A stretch of 34,068 nt of DNA from Candidatus Aminicenantota bacterium (lineage in GTDB: Bacteria; Acidobacteriota; Aminicenantia; Aminicenantales; UBA4085): assembly GCA_026393895.1 (NCBI GenBank), contig JAPKZG010000013.1, positions 78,556-112,623 of the forward strand, in the 5' to 3' direction. Shown here in pieces: positions 7,227-15,297 of the stretch (positions within the stretch are counted from its first letter, which is position 1; each line of letters opens with the position of its first letter). A model generated the notes under the pieces. The model worked only from the letters and a program-made list of their open reading frames with translations, searched no databases and was not told where the DNA came from. Both the position numbers and the translations under genes were made by a program.

Positions 7227-8081
7227 TCAGCGGAGGGGATTGACCCGGATCGAGCCGTTGGTCGTTTCCAGTTCGATCGCCGGGCCGCCGTCACCGATCC
7301 GGCCTTGGATCCGGTGCCGCGATGAAATCGTGCCCTGGATCGTGACGGGGAAATCGACGGTGATCGAGCCGTTGGTCGACCGGGCGCTGAATTCGGCGTT
7401 GACCGCACCGCCCAGGCGCAGGTTGATCGAACCGTTGGTCGTATCCGCCCGGATGTCGTTTTTAACCTCGTCGAGTTCCAGGTGGATCGAGCCGTTGGTC
7501 GTGTCGGCCGCGACGGATCCCCTGAGGTTGCGGCCCCGAATCGTCCCATTCGTGGTCGATAAGTCGATCCGGCCGTCGCCGCCCTCGACCAGGATGTCGC
7601 CGTTGGTCGTGCCCGCCTTCACGTCGGCGAACCGCCCCGTCAGTTCGATATCCCCGTTGGTCGAGCGGATCGCTTCAAGGATAACGCCCTCGGGAACCTT
7701 CACCTCGTAATTCACTTTCACCCGGACGTTGCGGAATTTTTCGTAAATCGTATCCACCCGGACGGCGGAGCCGAGCGCCTCGACTTCGATCTTCACCCGG
7801 TCGAGGTTTTCTTTCCGGCGGGTGGCGATTTTTTTGGCCGATATCTCGACCTCGTTCCTGTCCCACGTCGTCACCCGGATGAACCCGTTCGTATTTTTCA
7901 GGCTGAACTGCTCCCCGGCTTTCAAGGGCAGCGTCTGGGCAAACGGCTCGGTGTACTCCGGCCCGTCGAAAATATCCCCGAAGTTTCCGTCGTCCATGAA
8001 GTCGCAGGCGACGCCGAAGGCGGCGGCCAGGACCAGGAGCCCTCCGGCCAGGATGGAAAGTCGACTCGTTTTCGCGCGCAT
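7227..8081 (-). CDS. DUF4097-family lipoprotein with repeated beta-strand motifs
   Basis: A 284-residue exported protein. The N-terminus (RAKTSRLSILAGGLLVLAAA then FGVAC) is a lipoprotein signal with the lipobox cysteine near residue 22. The rest is a series of short strands carrying eight TNG motifs (NTNGFI, STNGDI, TTNGDI, TTNGTI, TTNGSI twice, STNGSI, TTNGSI), spaced about 17-30 residues apart. This is the DUF4097/DUF2807-like pattern of an elongated beta structure. Function is unknown; such proteins often sit beside regulators or membrane stress genes. ATG 8081 is chosen over the TTG at 8096, because the TTG codon overlaps the GAGGAG ribosome site that serves the ATG. The GGDEF/EAL gene lies 76 bp upstream on the same strand. 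Confidence 0.8.
   Translation of the reverse strand: MRAKTSRLSILAGGLLVLAAAFGVACDFMDDGNFGDIFDGPEYTEPFAQTLPLKAGEQFSLKNTNGFIRVTTWDRNEVEISAKKIATRRKENLDRVKIEVEALGSAVRVDTIYEKFRNVRVKVNYEVKVPEGVILEAIRSTNGDIELTGRFADVKAGTTNGDILVEGGDGRIDLSTTNGTIRGRNLRGSVAADTTNGSIHLELDEVKNDIRADTTNGSINLRLGGAVNAEFSARSTNGSITVDFPVTIQGTISSRHRIQGRIGDGGPAIELETTNGSIRVNPLR
7248..7660 (-). repeat. Degenerate tandem DNA repeats encoding the TNG motifs
   Basis: On the plus strand, near-identical units GATCGAGCCGTTGGTCG recur at 7248, 7362, 7425 (GATCGAACCG variant) and 7485. More diverged copies lie near 7540, 7593 and 7646. Unit spacing is about 53-63 bp in the regular part. They encode the TTNGSI-type motifs and could support copy-number change by recombination. 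Confidence 0.7.
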
Positions 8082-8157
8082 GGTTGTTCTCCTCAAGGGC
8101 GTTCATAAGGAAAGACGCACATCGGGGATAAAAGGTTCCCTGGAAGAAGAGAAAAAA

Positions 8158-10011
8158 CTAATCCTTGGCGGTCTCGATGGTCGCCGGGTCCGACAGGGAT
8201 TCCTGGGGAATCCCGAAATGGTAGCCCTGGAGGTAATGGACGCCGCAGCTGGCCAGAAACTTGGCGATCTCGGGCCGGTCGACGTGCTCGGCGACGACCT
8301 TGATGTTGTTGGCCCGGCAGTATTCGACCACGATCCGGATCAGGTGCTGGGCCTTTTCATCGTGGAGGCACTTCTGGGTCAGGCTGCCGTCGATTTTCAG
8401 GATGTCCATCGGGAGCTGGATCAGGCGGCTGAAGTTGGAATACCCGGAACCGAAATCATCGATGGCGATCTTGCAGCCGTGGGCCCGGGCCCGCTCAAGA
8501 AACGTCCGGCAGGCCTCGTTCTCGACCAGCTCGTCCCGTTCGATGATCTCGAGGATCAACCGTTTGTCGGAGGGAGGGGAATCTTTAAGATAGGAGAACA
8601 GGGATTTTTCAAATTCCGGCAGGAGGAGGTCCTTGAAGGTGACGTTCAAGGAGACGTCGCAGGGCGTTTTCCGCAACGCCGTGAACGCTTCCTTCAACAT
8701 GAACTCGGTGATGTCGGAATCGAGGCCGGTCGACGTGGCCAGGGAAAGGAACGGGCTCGGCGAAACATAGAAGCCGTCCTGGTCGCGCAGCCGAAGCAGG
8801 CTCTCGAACCAGACTACCTCGCCGGTGCTCGTGTCGATGATCGGCTGAAAATACGCCCGGCAGGTTTTTCCCTCGAGGTTCCGGGTCAGGGTGCTGTACA
8901 GCTTCAGGGAATCATAAGCGGAATCCCGGATGCTTTCGTCCCCCTTGTAGAGGGAGACGGCCCGGTGGGAGCGGATGCCGTCCTTGAGCGCCAGGTCGGC
9001 CTTGGACAGAAAATCGATTTGGGCGGCGTCATCGACAAACGAGGCCCCGAGCTTGATGTTCAGATGAATGTTCAATTTTCCCCAGGCCATGAATTCGCGC
9101 CGGAGGGCGGCGCAGATCCGGTTCAGGAGGACTTCCGCCTCGACCCGGTCCATGGAACCGCGGGGGATCAGCAGACCAAAATCATTTCCGCGCAGCCGGT
9201 ACAGGGAATAATTGAACTCCCGGCTCCATTGCTGAAGGTAGCGGGAAATGAACTGGAGGATTTCATCAAGCATCTCGTACCCGAAGATGGTCCCCAGTTC
9301 GCCGAAGTTCTCGATATGGACGATGGCGAATAAAAACTGGCGCTCTTTCGGGATGGAGTGGATCAGAACCTCGCGGTTCGGCAGGTTCGTGGCCGTGTCG
9401 TAGCTCAGCTGCAGGACCAGCTGGTCGATGTATTTTTGCTTCTGTCGCTCGCTGGCGAAACTCATGACGAACATCAGGCCGAAGACGACGAGCGAGACGA
9501 GGATTTGCTGGAGGGTCAGGGTGATGTTCCAGGGGCCGAAAAAACCGAAATGATTCAGGACGAACGTCAGCAGGACCGTCACGAAAAAGACCCCGGTCCA
9601 AAGACTTCCCCGACGGATGCCCGTCAGCTGGAGGACGAGGGGAGGAAAACAGAAAAAGATGAGAAGGTAGAGGTCGCGGGAATTGGGGAGAAAGACGGTC
9701 AGGGCGAATCCTACGACGAGGAGCAGAATGGCCGGGGTCGTCAAGACGGCCGGCCGCTCGGACCGGAGGAAATAAAACAACATGGCGACCGAGACGGCCA
9801 GGCAGATCAGGTAATAGATCAAATACCTCGAATCGCCGTGTCCCAGGTCGATCAGGATGTAGGCGAGAGCGGCGATCGTAGCCGTGATCAGGCCGGTCAG
9901 CAGGAGTTGGCGGAGGGACTTTTCGTAGATTCCGGAAATCGCGTGATACCAGCTCGTTTCGCGAAACCGGAAACCTTCCGGCAAGCTCTCTCGGAGTTTT
10001 TTTGACAGCAT
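8158..10011 (-). CDS. Membrane GGDEF/EAL cyclic-di-GMP protein with degenerate GGDEF site
   Basis: A 617-residue signalling protein. Residues about 30-195 contain six hydrophobic segments. A GGDEF domain follows (about 205-370), then an EAL domain (about 375-615). The cyclase signature is degraded: RLRGNDFGLL replaces RxGGDEF, so cyclase activity is unlikely. The EAL domain keeps most catalytic features: ESLLR (EAL position), SLNVT, LEIIE, the DDFGSGYSNF loop, LKIDGSL, the glutamate in VVAEHVD, and YLQGYHFG. I infer a cyclic-di-GMP phosphodiesterase, possibly controlled by the inactive GGDEF domain. ATG 10011 follows GGAAGGAATGAAGG. DUF4097 lies downstream. The promoter region is shared with the divergent GT-C-like gene. 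Confidence 0.88.
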   Translation of the reverse strand: MLSKKLRESLPEGFRFRETSWYHAISGIYEKSLRQLLLTGLITATIAALAYILIDLGHGDSRYLIYYLICLAVSVAMLFYFLRSERPAVLTTPAILLLVVGFALTVFLPNSRDLYLLIFFCFPPLVLQLTGIRRGSLWTGVFFVTVLLTFVLNHFGFFGPWNITLTLQQILVSLVVFGLMFVMSFASERQKQKYIDQLVLQLSYDTATNLPNREVLIHSIPKERQFLFAIVHIENFGELGTIFGYEMLDEILQFISRYLQQWSREFNYSLYRLRGNDFGLLIPRGSMDRVEAEVLLNRICAALRREFMAWGKLNIHLNIKLGASFVDDAAQIDFLSKADLALKDGIRSHRAVSLYKGDESIRDSAYDSLKLYSTLTRNLEGKTCRAYFQPIIDTSTGEVVWFESLLRLRDQDGFYVSPSPFLSLATSTGLDSDITEFMLKEAFTALRKTPCDVSLNVTFKDLLLPEFEKSLFSYLKDSPPSDKRLILEIIERDELVENEACRTFLERARAHGCKIAIDDFGSGYSNFSRLIQLPMDILKIDGSLTQKCLHDEKAQHLIRIVVEYCRANNIKVVAEHVDRPEIAKFLASCGVHYLQGYHFGIPQESLSDPATIETAKD

Positions 10012-10083
10012 CCTTCATTCCTTCCGTCTCGCCGTTCGGAGGGCGCCTCTGTTCAATTTCCGTCCAAGCCGCGCTACCGCAAC

Positions 10084-10112
10084 ATTATACAATTGAAGTC
10101 AAATAATTGAAA
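10084..10112 (-). promoter_or_regulatory. Putative promoter of the GGDEF/EAL gene
   Basis: Minus strand: TTTCAA (10107-10112), 17 nt, then a perfect TATAAT (10084-10089). The leader is about 65 nt to the ATG at 10011. The surrounding 40 bp are AT-rich, unlike the neighbouring coding DNA. Confidence 0.5.
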
Positions 10113-10140
10113 ACGAATTTATGCGGAGTCGGGACGGTGA

Positions 10141-10168
10141 TTGACATCCGCCGGAAGGCCGATAAAAT
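10141..10168 (+). promoter_or_regulatory. Promoter giving a near-leaderless transcript of the GT-C-like gene
   Basis: Perfect TTGACA (10141-10146), 16 nt, then TAAAAT (10163-10168). The expected start (about 10175) is 3 nt before the ATG at 10178. This rules against the in-frame ATG at 10169. Confidence 0.5.
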
Positions 10169-10177
10169 ATGGAACAC

Positions 10178-11947
10178 ATGCCTTCCGCGTGTCCCGAGGA
10201 AACGAAACGCCGCCGGCCGCGTTATTCTGTCGCCCATCAATCCGCATTATGCGGCGGGCTCGGGCTCTTTTTGGCTTTTTTCGGTTTGATCCAGACGTAC
10301 GCGGGGCTCCGGGTGACGTTTCATCCGCCTTTCACCGCGTCGTCTCCGGGCGAGGTGTTCTTCTGGCTGGGATTTGTCCTGCTTCTCGTTCCGGGAGCCC
10401 TCCTGCTCGGCTACGGGCTGAGTCCCTTATCGGCCCCGCAAATTAAAAAAACCTGGTTCCGCCTCCAGTCCCTGAACCGTAAACAACGGATCGCCTCCCT
10501 GCTCCTCCTTTTCGTCCTGGCCGCGCTTTCGGCCCGGATGAGCCATCGGTTGATTCTGCGGGATTATCCCCTCACCGACGATGAATACGCGACCCGGTTC
10601 GGCGGCCAGGTCCTCGCTTCCGGCCGGGTCACCGCGCCGGAACCCGAGCCTTATCAAGCATATTCCACGCTCTTTCTCTTTCATCGAAACCAGACCGTCA
10701 CCAGCGTGGATTGGCCGGGCCCCGTCGCCGCCTGGGCCGCTTCGGAATGGACCGGAACCGGGCCGCTCATCTTCGCCCTTTCCGCGGCCGCCGCCGCGGC
10801 GGCCGTCGCCGCAGTCTGCGCGATTCTCTTTTCGCCGGGTTACGGCCTGGCGGCCTTCCTCTTGTTTTTTTTCTCGCCCATGGCCTTTCTTTTGTCCGCG
10901 ACGACACACGCCCACGTGTTGTCGCGGGCGGCGATCGCGCTCACGATTCTTTTTTACGTCCAGGCGAAGCGGAAGCCGTCGGCCGTCCTGTGGGCGGTGA
11001 CCGGATTCCTCGCCGCTTGGGCGTTCTGTTGCCGCCCCATGGAAACGACCGCCCTCCTGTTTCCCCTCTTCGCCGATTTCGCGGCCGGAGCGTTTCGGGC
11101 AAAGGGCCCAAAACAGCGGGAGATGGGCTTTTTTCTCCTCGGCGCCGTCCTCCCGCTCGCCCTGTTCGCCCTTTACAACGGCCTGATCACGGGGAGTTTC
11201 GCCGGCCCGCCCCGGTTCTTCATGGAAGGCCCCGGCGATACGATCGCCGGCGAATCTCTTTGGAACCGCCTCGGGGCCAACACCGGGTACAACCTCTTCA
11301 TGCTCTCGATCTGGTTCCTGGGCCCGCTGGGAGTCGCGGCCGTCGTTTTCGGCGTCGGGAAAAGCCGGTTGAACCGCCTTCTCGGTCTCGGCGTCGGCTT
11401 GAATCTTCTGGCCGGGCTTCTCCATGACAATCACGGCATCCACATCGTCGGGCCGATCCATTATTCCGAATGCGCCGTCCCCCTGACGATCATCGCTCTT
11501 TCCGGGCTGATGACGATGAAAGACAAACTGGTCCGGGCCGGGCTTTCCGCCCCGGTCTTTGCCGCCATGATTGCGGGAGCGTTGGTTTTCGGGATGGGAA
11601 CGTTCCTCGCCTGGCAAGGGGGCGCGCTGAACGCGCAAGCCCGGATTCAAAGCGAAATCTACGGCGGGATCGAGAGGACGCTCGAATCCCGGGGAGTGCC
11701 CTCGGCCGTCGTCATCGCTCCCCGGTTCGCCGACATCTGGCGGGCGAACCCGGAGTTCAAGGAACGGGGAACCTGGGTCTTCGAGTGGAGACGGGCGCGC
11801 CCCGACCTCTCGGACAAATATCTGATCGTCCAGGAGATGAGCGGCGCGGCCGGAATCTTCCGGGAGAAATTCCCGGACCGGCCGGTTTACCGGTTGACCG
11901 TGGAGCCCCGCCCGCCTTATTGGAGCCTCGCGCCGGCGGAGCGCTGA
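10178..11947 (+). CDS. GT-C-type membrane glycosyltransferase, putative
   Basis: A 589-residue multi-pass membrane protein with about eleven hydrophobic segments. After the early segments, an extracytoplasmic loop carries LTDDEYATRFGGQ. This acidic DDE motif is the expected position of the catalytic acid in the PMT/ArnT-like GT-C superfamily, whose members use polyprenyl-phosphate sugars. Aromatic and polar residues follow (YQAYSTLFLFHRNQT, DWPGPVAAWAA). The C-terminal 100 residues form a soluble domain. Donor and acceptor cannot be read from sequence. ATG 10178 is preferred over 10169 because the -10 element ends at 10168. Its 3' end overlaps the convergent GT2 gene by 31 bp. It is one of two large membrane glycosyltransferase-like proteins flanking the glycan cluster. 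Confidence 0.7.
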   Translation: MPSACPEETKRRRPRYSVAHQSALCGGLGLFLAFFGLIQTYAGLRVTFHPPFTASSPGEVFFWLGFVLLLVPGALLLGYGLSPLSAPQIKKTWFRLQSLNRKQRIASLLLLFVLAALSARMSHRLILRDYPLTDDEYATRFGGQVLASGRVTAPEPEPYQAYSTLFLFHRNQTVTSVDWPGPVAAWAASEWTGTGPLIFALSAAAAAAAVAAVCAILFSPGYGLAAFLLFFFSPMAFLLSATTHAHVLSRAAIALTILFYVQAKRKPSAVLWAVTGFLAAWAFCCRPMETTALLFPLFADFAAGAFRAKGPKQREMGFFLLGAVLPLALFALYNGLITGSFAGPPRFFMEGPGDTIAGESLWNRLGANTGYNLFMLSIWFLGPLGVAAVVFGVGKSRLNRLLGLGVGLNLLAGLLHDNHGIHIVGPIHYSECAVPLTIIALSGLMTMKDKLVRAGLSAPVFAAMIAGALVFGMGTFLAWQGGALNAQARIQSEIYGGIERTLESRGVPSAVVIAPRFADIWRANPEFKERGTWVFEWRRARPDLSDKYLIVQEMSGAAGIFREKFPDRPVYRLTVEPRPPYWSLAPAER

Positions 11948-12789
11948 TCCGATGAGCGGGAAAAAGACATCCTATAGATAAGCCGCCGCATCCAGGCGTT
12001 GACCGAAGCTCTGATCCTTCCCCGCCGGAGGTCGCCAGCCGTAAGTCCAAACCGCGGATCTTCCCCGAGCCGGCGGAGGAAATCCCGAAAATCGCGGCTT
12101 TGGCTCGTCCGGATCCGCGTGCTGGCGGCCGCCCGTGACACCCGGAAACCGCAGAGCGGTTCGGAAATCACGGCCAGCCGGCCGTGGAGAAGCAGGCGGA
12201 CCCAGTAGTCCAAATCGATCACATATAGATTCGCGGCGTTAAAAAGCCCCGTCCGGGCGATCAGGTCGGCCCGCATCAGGACCGCGCCCGGCTCGCCGAT
12301 CAAGTTCGTTCCGGCCCGGACCGACCGGCGGACGGCTACCGGCCCCGGCACCGACCCCTCTTTTCCGGGAAACGCCCGCCGCATCATCTTCCGTCCCCGT
12401 TCATCAATGATATCCCGGGCGCAGGAGACAAGGGCGACGTCCCCGGCGGAACGGTCTCCGAAAGCGGCGGTTTGCCGTTCCAGACACCGGGGATAAAGGA
12501 TGTCGTCCCCCGGCAGGATCTTCACGAACCGCCCCCTCGCCTCTCCCAAGGCCTTATTCCAGTTTCCTTCGTGTCCCAGGTTCCGGTCGTTTTCGATGAT
12601 CCGGATCCGGGCATCGGAATAGGCGCGGGCCTTCGCCTGAGTCCCGTCGGACGAGCGGTCGTCGACGACGATCAATTCGAAATCGTCGAGGGTTTGGCCG
12701 AGAACGGAGCGGATCGCCGCATCGATGAAGCGCTCGTTGTTGTACGAAGGGATGCAGACGGAAATCAGCGGAACGTTCGGGCGGCTCAT
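11917..12789 (-). CDS. Glycosyltransferase family 2 protein
   Basis: A 290-residue cytosolic or membrane-associated GT-A enzyme. The N-terminus is classical GT2: LISVCIPSYNNERFIDAAIR, QTLDDFELIVVDDRSSDGT (nucleotide-binding DD) and LPGDDILYP (the DxD-type metal site). Then come GEPGAVLMRADL and DLDYWVRLLLHGRLA, seen in acceptor-binding regions of family 2 enzymes that build surface polysaccharides. ATG 12789 is preferred because AAGAAGGCGGAT precedes it; a longer frame to 12852 would run through the inverted repeat at 12820-12895. It is the only gene of the glycan cluster on the minus strand. Sugar specificity is not predictable. Confidence 0.87.
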   Translation of the reverse strand: MSRPNVPLISVCIPSYNNERFIDAAIRSVLGQTLDDFELIVVDDRSSDGTQAKARAYSDARIRIIENDRNLGHEGNWNKALGEARGRFVKILPGDDILYPRCLERQTAAFGDRSAGDVALVSCARDIIDERGRKMMRRAFPGKEGSVPGPVAVRRSVRAGTNLIGEPGAVLMRADLIARTGLFNAANLYVIDLDYWVRLLLHGRLAVISEPLCGFRVSRAAASTRIRTSQSRDFRDFLRRLGEDPRFGLTAGDLRRGRIRASVNAWMRRLIYRMSFSRSSDQRSAGARLQ

Positions 12790-12819
12790 ATCCGCCTTCT
12801 TTTTATCACAGAAAAATTG

Positions 12820-12895
12820 GGAGACACAATACCTGTTTCCTTTTTTAAACAAGCCCTGATCTTTCCGGAAATGGGGAATCAGGTATTGTGTCTCC
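12820..12895. repeat. Perfect 16-bp inverted repeat with 44-nt spacer
   Basis: GGAGACACAATACCTG (12820-12835) and its exact reverse complement (12880-12895) face each other. In the spacer TTTCC (12836-12840) can pair with GGAAA (12867-12871), extending the hairpin, and TTTCCGGAAA (12862-12871) is itself palindromic. The element fills the gap between two divergent genes. It resembles REP/MITE-like palindromic units, but no transposase is present. Confidence 0.8.
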
Positions 12896-12904
12896 TGATT
12901 TCGT

Positions 12905-12933
12905 TTGACATCGATTTTTCCTTTGATTAGGCT
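12905..12933 (+). promoter_or_regulatory. Putative promoter of the glycan operon
   Basis: Perfect TTGACA (12905-12910), 17 nt, then a weak -10 TAGGCT (12928-12933). It sits just beyond the inverted repeat and 29 bp before the ATG at 12962, heading the five-gene operon. Confidence 0.4.
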
Positions 12934-12961
12934 AACGAGGGATCAGACCCGCTCCCGCCCG

Positions 12962-13894
12962 ATGAAGTATCGAGAAGCAACTTTCGCTCGTTTCGGCCTC
13001 GGCGCCGGTGTGGCGAGCTTCGTCCGAAACGGATTCACGCCCGGCTTACGGGTCGCCGCTTCGGCCGTCCTCCAGCCGATCAACAGTTACACTCGTTTTC
13101 CCGAGTATCACTTCCTGGAACGGGAAATCGCCGCCCATATTCGGGACCGATCTTCGGACCGGGCTCCTCTTCGCATTCTGGATGTCGGGAGTCCGAAATT
13201 ATTCGGATTCTATCTGGCCCGGCGGTACCCGATCGATCTTCGCCTGACGGATATCAGCCCTCTCAATATCGATCCGTACAGAAAAATGTGGGCCGCTCTT
13301 CGTCCCCGGGCTCGAGGCCGCATTTCCTTCGAGATTCGCGACGCCCGCCGGCTGGCCGAGCCGGAGGGAACCTATGATGTCGGATACGCCATGAGCGTCC
13401 TCGAACATATCGAAGGCGATGCCGGAGACGCCGCCGCCGTCGGTGAAATGATCCGGGTCATAAAGCCGGGCGGCCTTCTGATCTTCAGCGTCCCCTTCGG
13501 TCCGATTTTTCGGGAGCAGGCCATCCGGGGCGTCATCCGCTCCGTCGAACGCTCCGGCGGGAACGGCCTCTATTTTTTCCAGCGGATCTACGATTCGGTC
13601 CATTTTGAAAACCGGCTTCACCGGCCGCTTTGCGGCCTGATCGATCGGGAACGGATACGCACGGTCGATCGCCGTCCGTCGCTCCTGCTTCGGGGTTATC
13701 ATTTTTTCAGGGGAAACCTGCCGGAAAGCCTCATGGCCGCGCTCGGTTTCCTCAATCCCGTCATGAGCCTGGCCTTGAATCGGGATCGTTCCGGGATCGT
13801 CGAGCCCGCAGGCGCGGTTTACGGGCCCATCCATCGCTTCGGCGATATTTTCGCCGACCTGATCTTCGCCGCCCGGAAAAAAACGGGATCATGA
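12962..13894 (+). CDS. Class I SAM-dependent methyltransferase
   Basis: A 310-residue protein with a Rossmann-type methyltransferase core: motif I as ILDVGSPKLFGFYLA (about 73-87; a variant with SP where GxG is usual), the acidic position in LRLTDIS, FEIRDARRL, then YAMSVLEHIEGDAGD, IRVIKPGGLLIFSVPFGP. The C-terminal half is basic. The most likely role is methylation of a sugar or lipid-linked intermediate, given the downstream glycosyltransferases; this is inferred from context. ATG 12962 is chosen because it lies after the promoter; the upstream in-frame start at 12905 falls in the -35 element. No clear Shine-Dalgarno. Its stop overlaps the next start in an ATGA (13891-13894), so translation is probably coupled. 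Confidence 0.78.
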   Translation: MKYREATFARFGLGAGVASFVRNGFTPGLRVAASAVLQPINSYTRFPEYHFLEREIAAHIRDRSSDRAPLRILDVGSPKLFGFYLARRYPIDLRLTDISPLNIDPYRKMWAALRPRARGRISFEIRDARRLAEPEGTYDVGYAMSVLEHIEGDAGDAAAVGEMIRVIKPGGLLIFSVPFGPIFREQAIRGVIRSVERSGGNGLYFFQRIYDSVHFENRLHRPLCGLIDRERIRTVDRRPSLLLRGYHFFRGNLPESLMAALGFLNPVMSLALNRDRSGIVEPAGAVYGPIHRFGDIFADLIFAARKKTGS

Positions 13895-15297
13895 AAATCC
13901 TGCTGATCAATCCTTATCCCGCGGATCTTCCGCCGCTCTCGCCTTGGCCGCATCTGGGCCTGACCCTGCTGGCGGCCCGCGCCCGGGAATGCGGACATGA
14001 GGTCCGCGTCGTGGATTACGCCTTTTCCCCCAAAGCGCCGCCCGTCGACGTCTGGCTTTCGGATTTTTCGCCTCATCTCTGCGGTTTGACGCTCTATACG
14101 GCCCAGATGAAACACGCCCGGAAAACGATCCGCGAAATCCGCGGGCTGACATCGGCCCCGATCGTTCTCGGCGGGCCCCACGCCACGCTGTACGCCGAGA
14201 GCCTCGCCCTGGAAAATTTCGGCGATTGGATCTTCCGGGGCGAATGCGACCGGAAATTCGGGGAGGAGATTTCCCGGATCTCCCGGGAGACCGAAGCCCG
14301 GATCGTATCGGCCGACCCGCCGGATCTTTCCGAAACGCCGATTCCCGATTTCGAATCGGCGTTCGGATCCGAAAGAATGAGGACGTATCCGGTCCAATTG
14401 TCGCGCGGGTGTCCGTTCGCCTGTAACTTCTGTTCCGTGAAGTTTCTTTCGACGCGAACGGTCCGATATCGCGACCTCCGGCTCTGTCTGGACGAAATTT
14501 CCCAAGCGGCCCGGACCCGGGCAAACCTCCGGGAAATCCGGATCGTCGACGATTGTCCGACCTACGACCTGGACCGATTCAAGGAATTTCTCCGCCGCTA
14601 CCGGGACCGAAAGATCGGGTTGCCCTTGCATATCGACAACCTCCGGGCGGATCGAATCGACGGGGATATGCTCGATCTTTTGAAATCCATCGGCGTCGAC
14701 CACGTCTGCGTCGGCGTTGAAAGCGGAAACCGGAACGTCTTCGACGCAATTCATAAAGGCGAGTCTTTGGACGAAATCATCGAAGCGGCCCGCCTGATCA
14801 AAAGCAAGGGACTCCGGCTTTACACGTGTTTCATCATCGGTTTGCCCGAAGCCACGGCCGCCGCCGAACGCGATTCCATCCGGTTGGCTCGATCCCTCAA
14901 ACCGGATTGGATCTATTGGAACCTGTTTCAGCCGCACAAAGGAACGGCCGCCCGGACCTGGTTCGAAGACCACGGCCGCGTTTTTCTCGAGGAGGATATA
15001 AGCAGTTTGATGGGGCTGTCGCTCGTCGCGGCCGAAGCGCCCTGCGACACGCCGGAGTTTCCGGCCGGGGAGCGGGTCCGGCTTCATTTGGCCGCCGCGC
15101 TTGAGACCGGGGCCTATTGGCTCAATCCTTTTTACCTTCCGCGATATCTCGGTCTGATCGCCTCCCGCCGGCTCTGGCTTTCGTTTTTCGCGGGATTTCC
15201 GGCGGCGGTCCGGATCAATTTCAAAATGTTGATTCATAAAATCCGTTCCGGCCGGGCCGCCCGGCATAGAGCGCGGAGCCGGGCGAAGGGCGGGTGA
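13891..15297 (+). CDS. B12-binding-type radical SAM protein
   Basis: A 468-residue enzyme. Residues 1-140 look like a cobalamin-binding-type domain (MKILLINPYPADLPPLSPWP, then LGGPHATLYAE), although the classic DxHxxG motif is not seen. The radical SAM core begins at SRGCPFACNFCS, with the 4Fe-4S cysteines C174, C178 and C181, followed by IRIVDDCPTYDLDRF and GVDHVCVGVESGNRNVFDAIHKG. The C-terminus is basic and partly hydrophobic. Family members perform methylations or other radical reactions on unactivated carbons of lipids, sugars or antibiotics. In this operon a lipid or sugar modification is the best guess. It overlaps both neighbours by a few bases. Confidence 0.87.
   Translation: MKILLINPYPADLPPLSPWPHLGLTLLAARARECGHEVRVVDYAFSPKAPPVDVWLSDFSPHLCGLTLYTAQMKHARKTIREIRGLTSAPIVLGGPHATLYAESLALENFGDWIFRGECDRKFGEEISRISRETEARIVSADPPDLSETPIPDFESAFGSERMRTYPVQLSRGCPFACNFCSVKFLSTRTVRYRDLRLCLDEISQAARTRANLREIRIVDDCPTYDLDRFKEFLRRYRDRKIGLPLHIDNLRADRIDGDMLDLLKSIGVDHVCVGVESGNRNVFDAIHKGESLDEIIEAARLIKSKGLRLYTCFIIGLPEATAAAERDSIRLARSLKPDWIYWNLFQPHKGTAARTWFEDHGRVFLEEDISSLMGLSLVAAEAPCDTPEFPAGERVRLHLAAALETGAYWLNPFYLPRYLGLIASRRLWLSFFAGFPAAVRINFKMLIHKIRSGRAARHRARSRAKGG

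Noticed and set aside
8082..8096. DUF4097 start at TTG 8096
   Set aside because: This codon begins the GAGGAG ribosome site that serves the ATG at 8081, so both cannot be used together.
7822..9333. Long plus-strand open frame of 503 codons opposite the GGDEF/EAL and DUF4097 genes
   Set aside because: It is an antisense shadow: high GC at third codon positions removes stops on the other strand. Its translation has no recognisable domain, while the minus-strand proteins are clear families.
13819..15267. Minus-strand open frame of 482 codons opposite the radical SAM gene
   Set aside because: Antisense shadow of a gene with clear catalytic motifs; no ribosome site and charged low-information composition.
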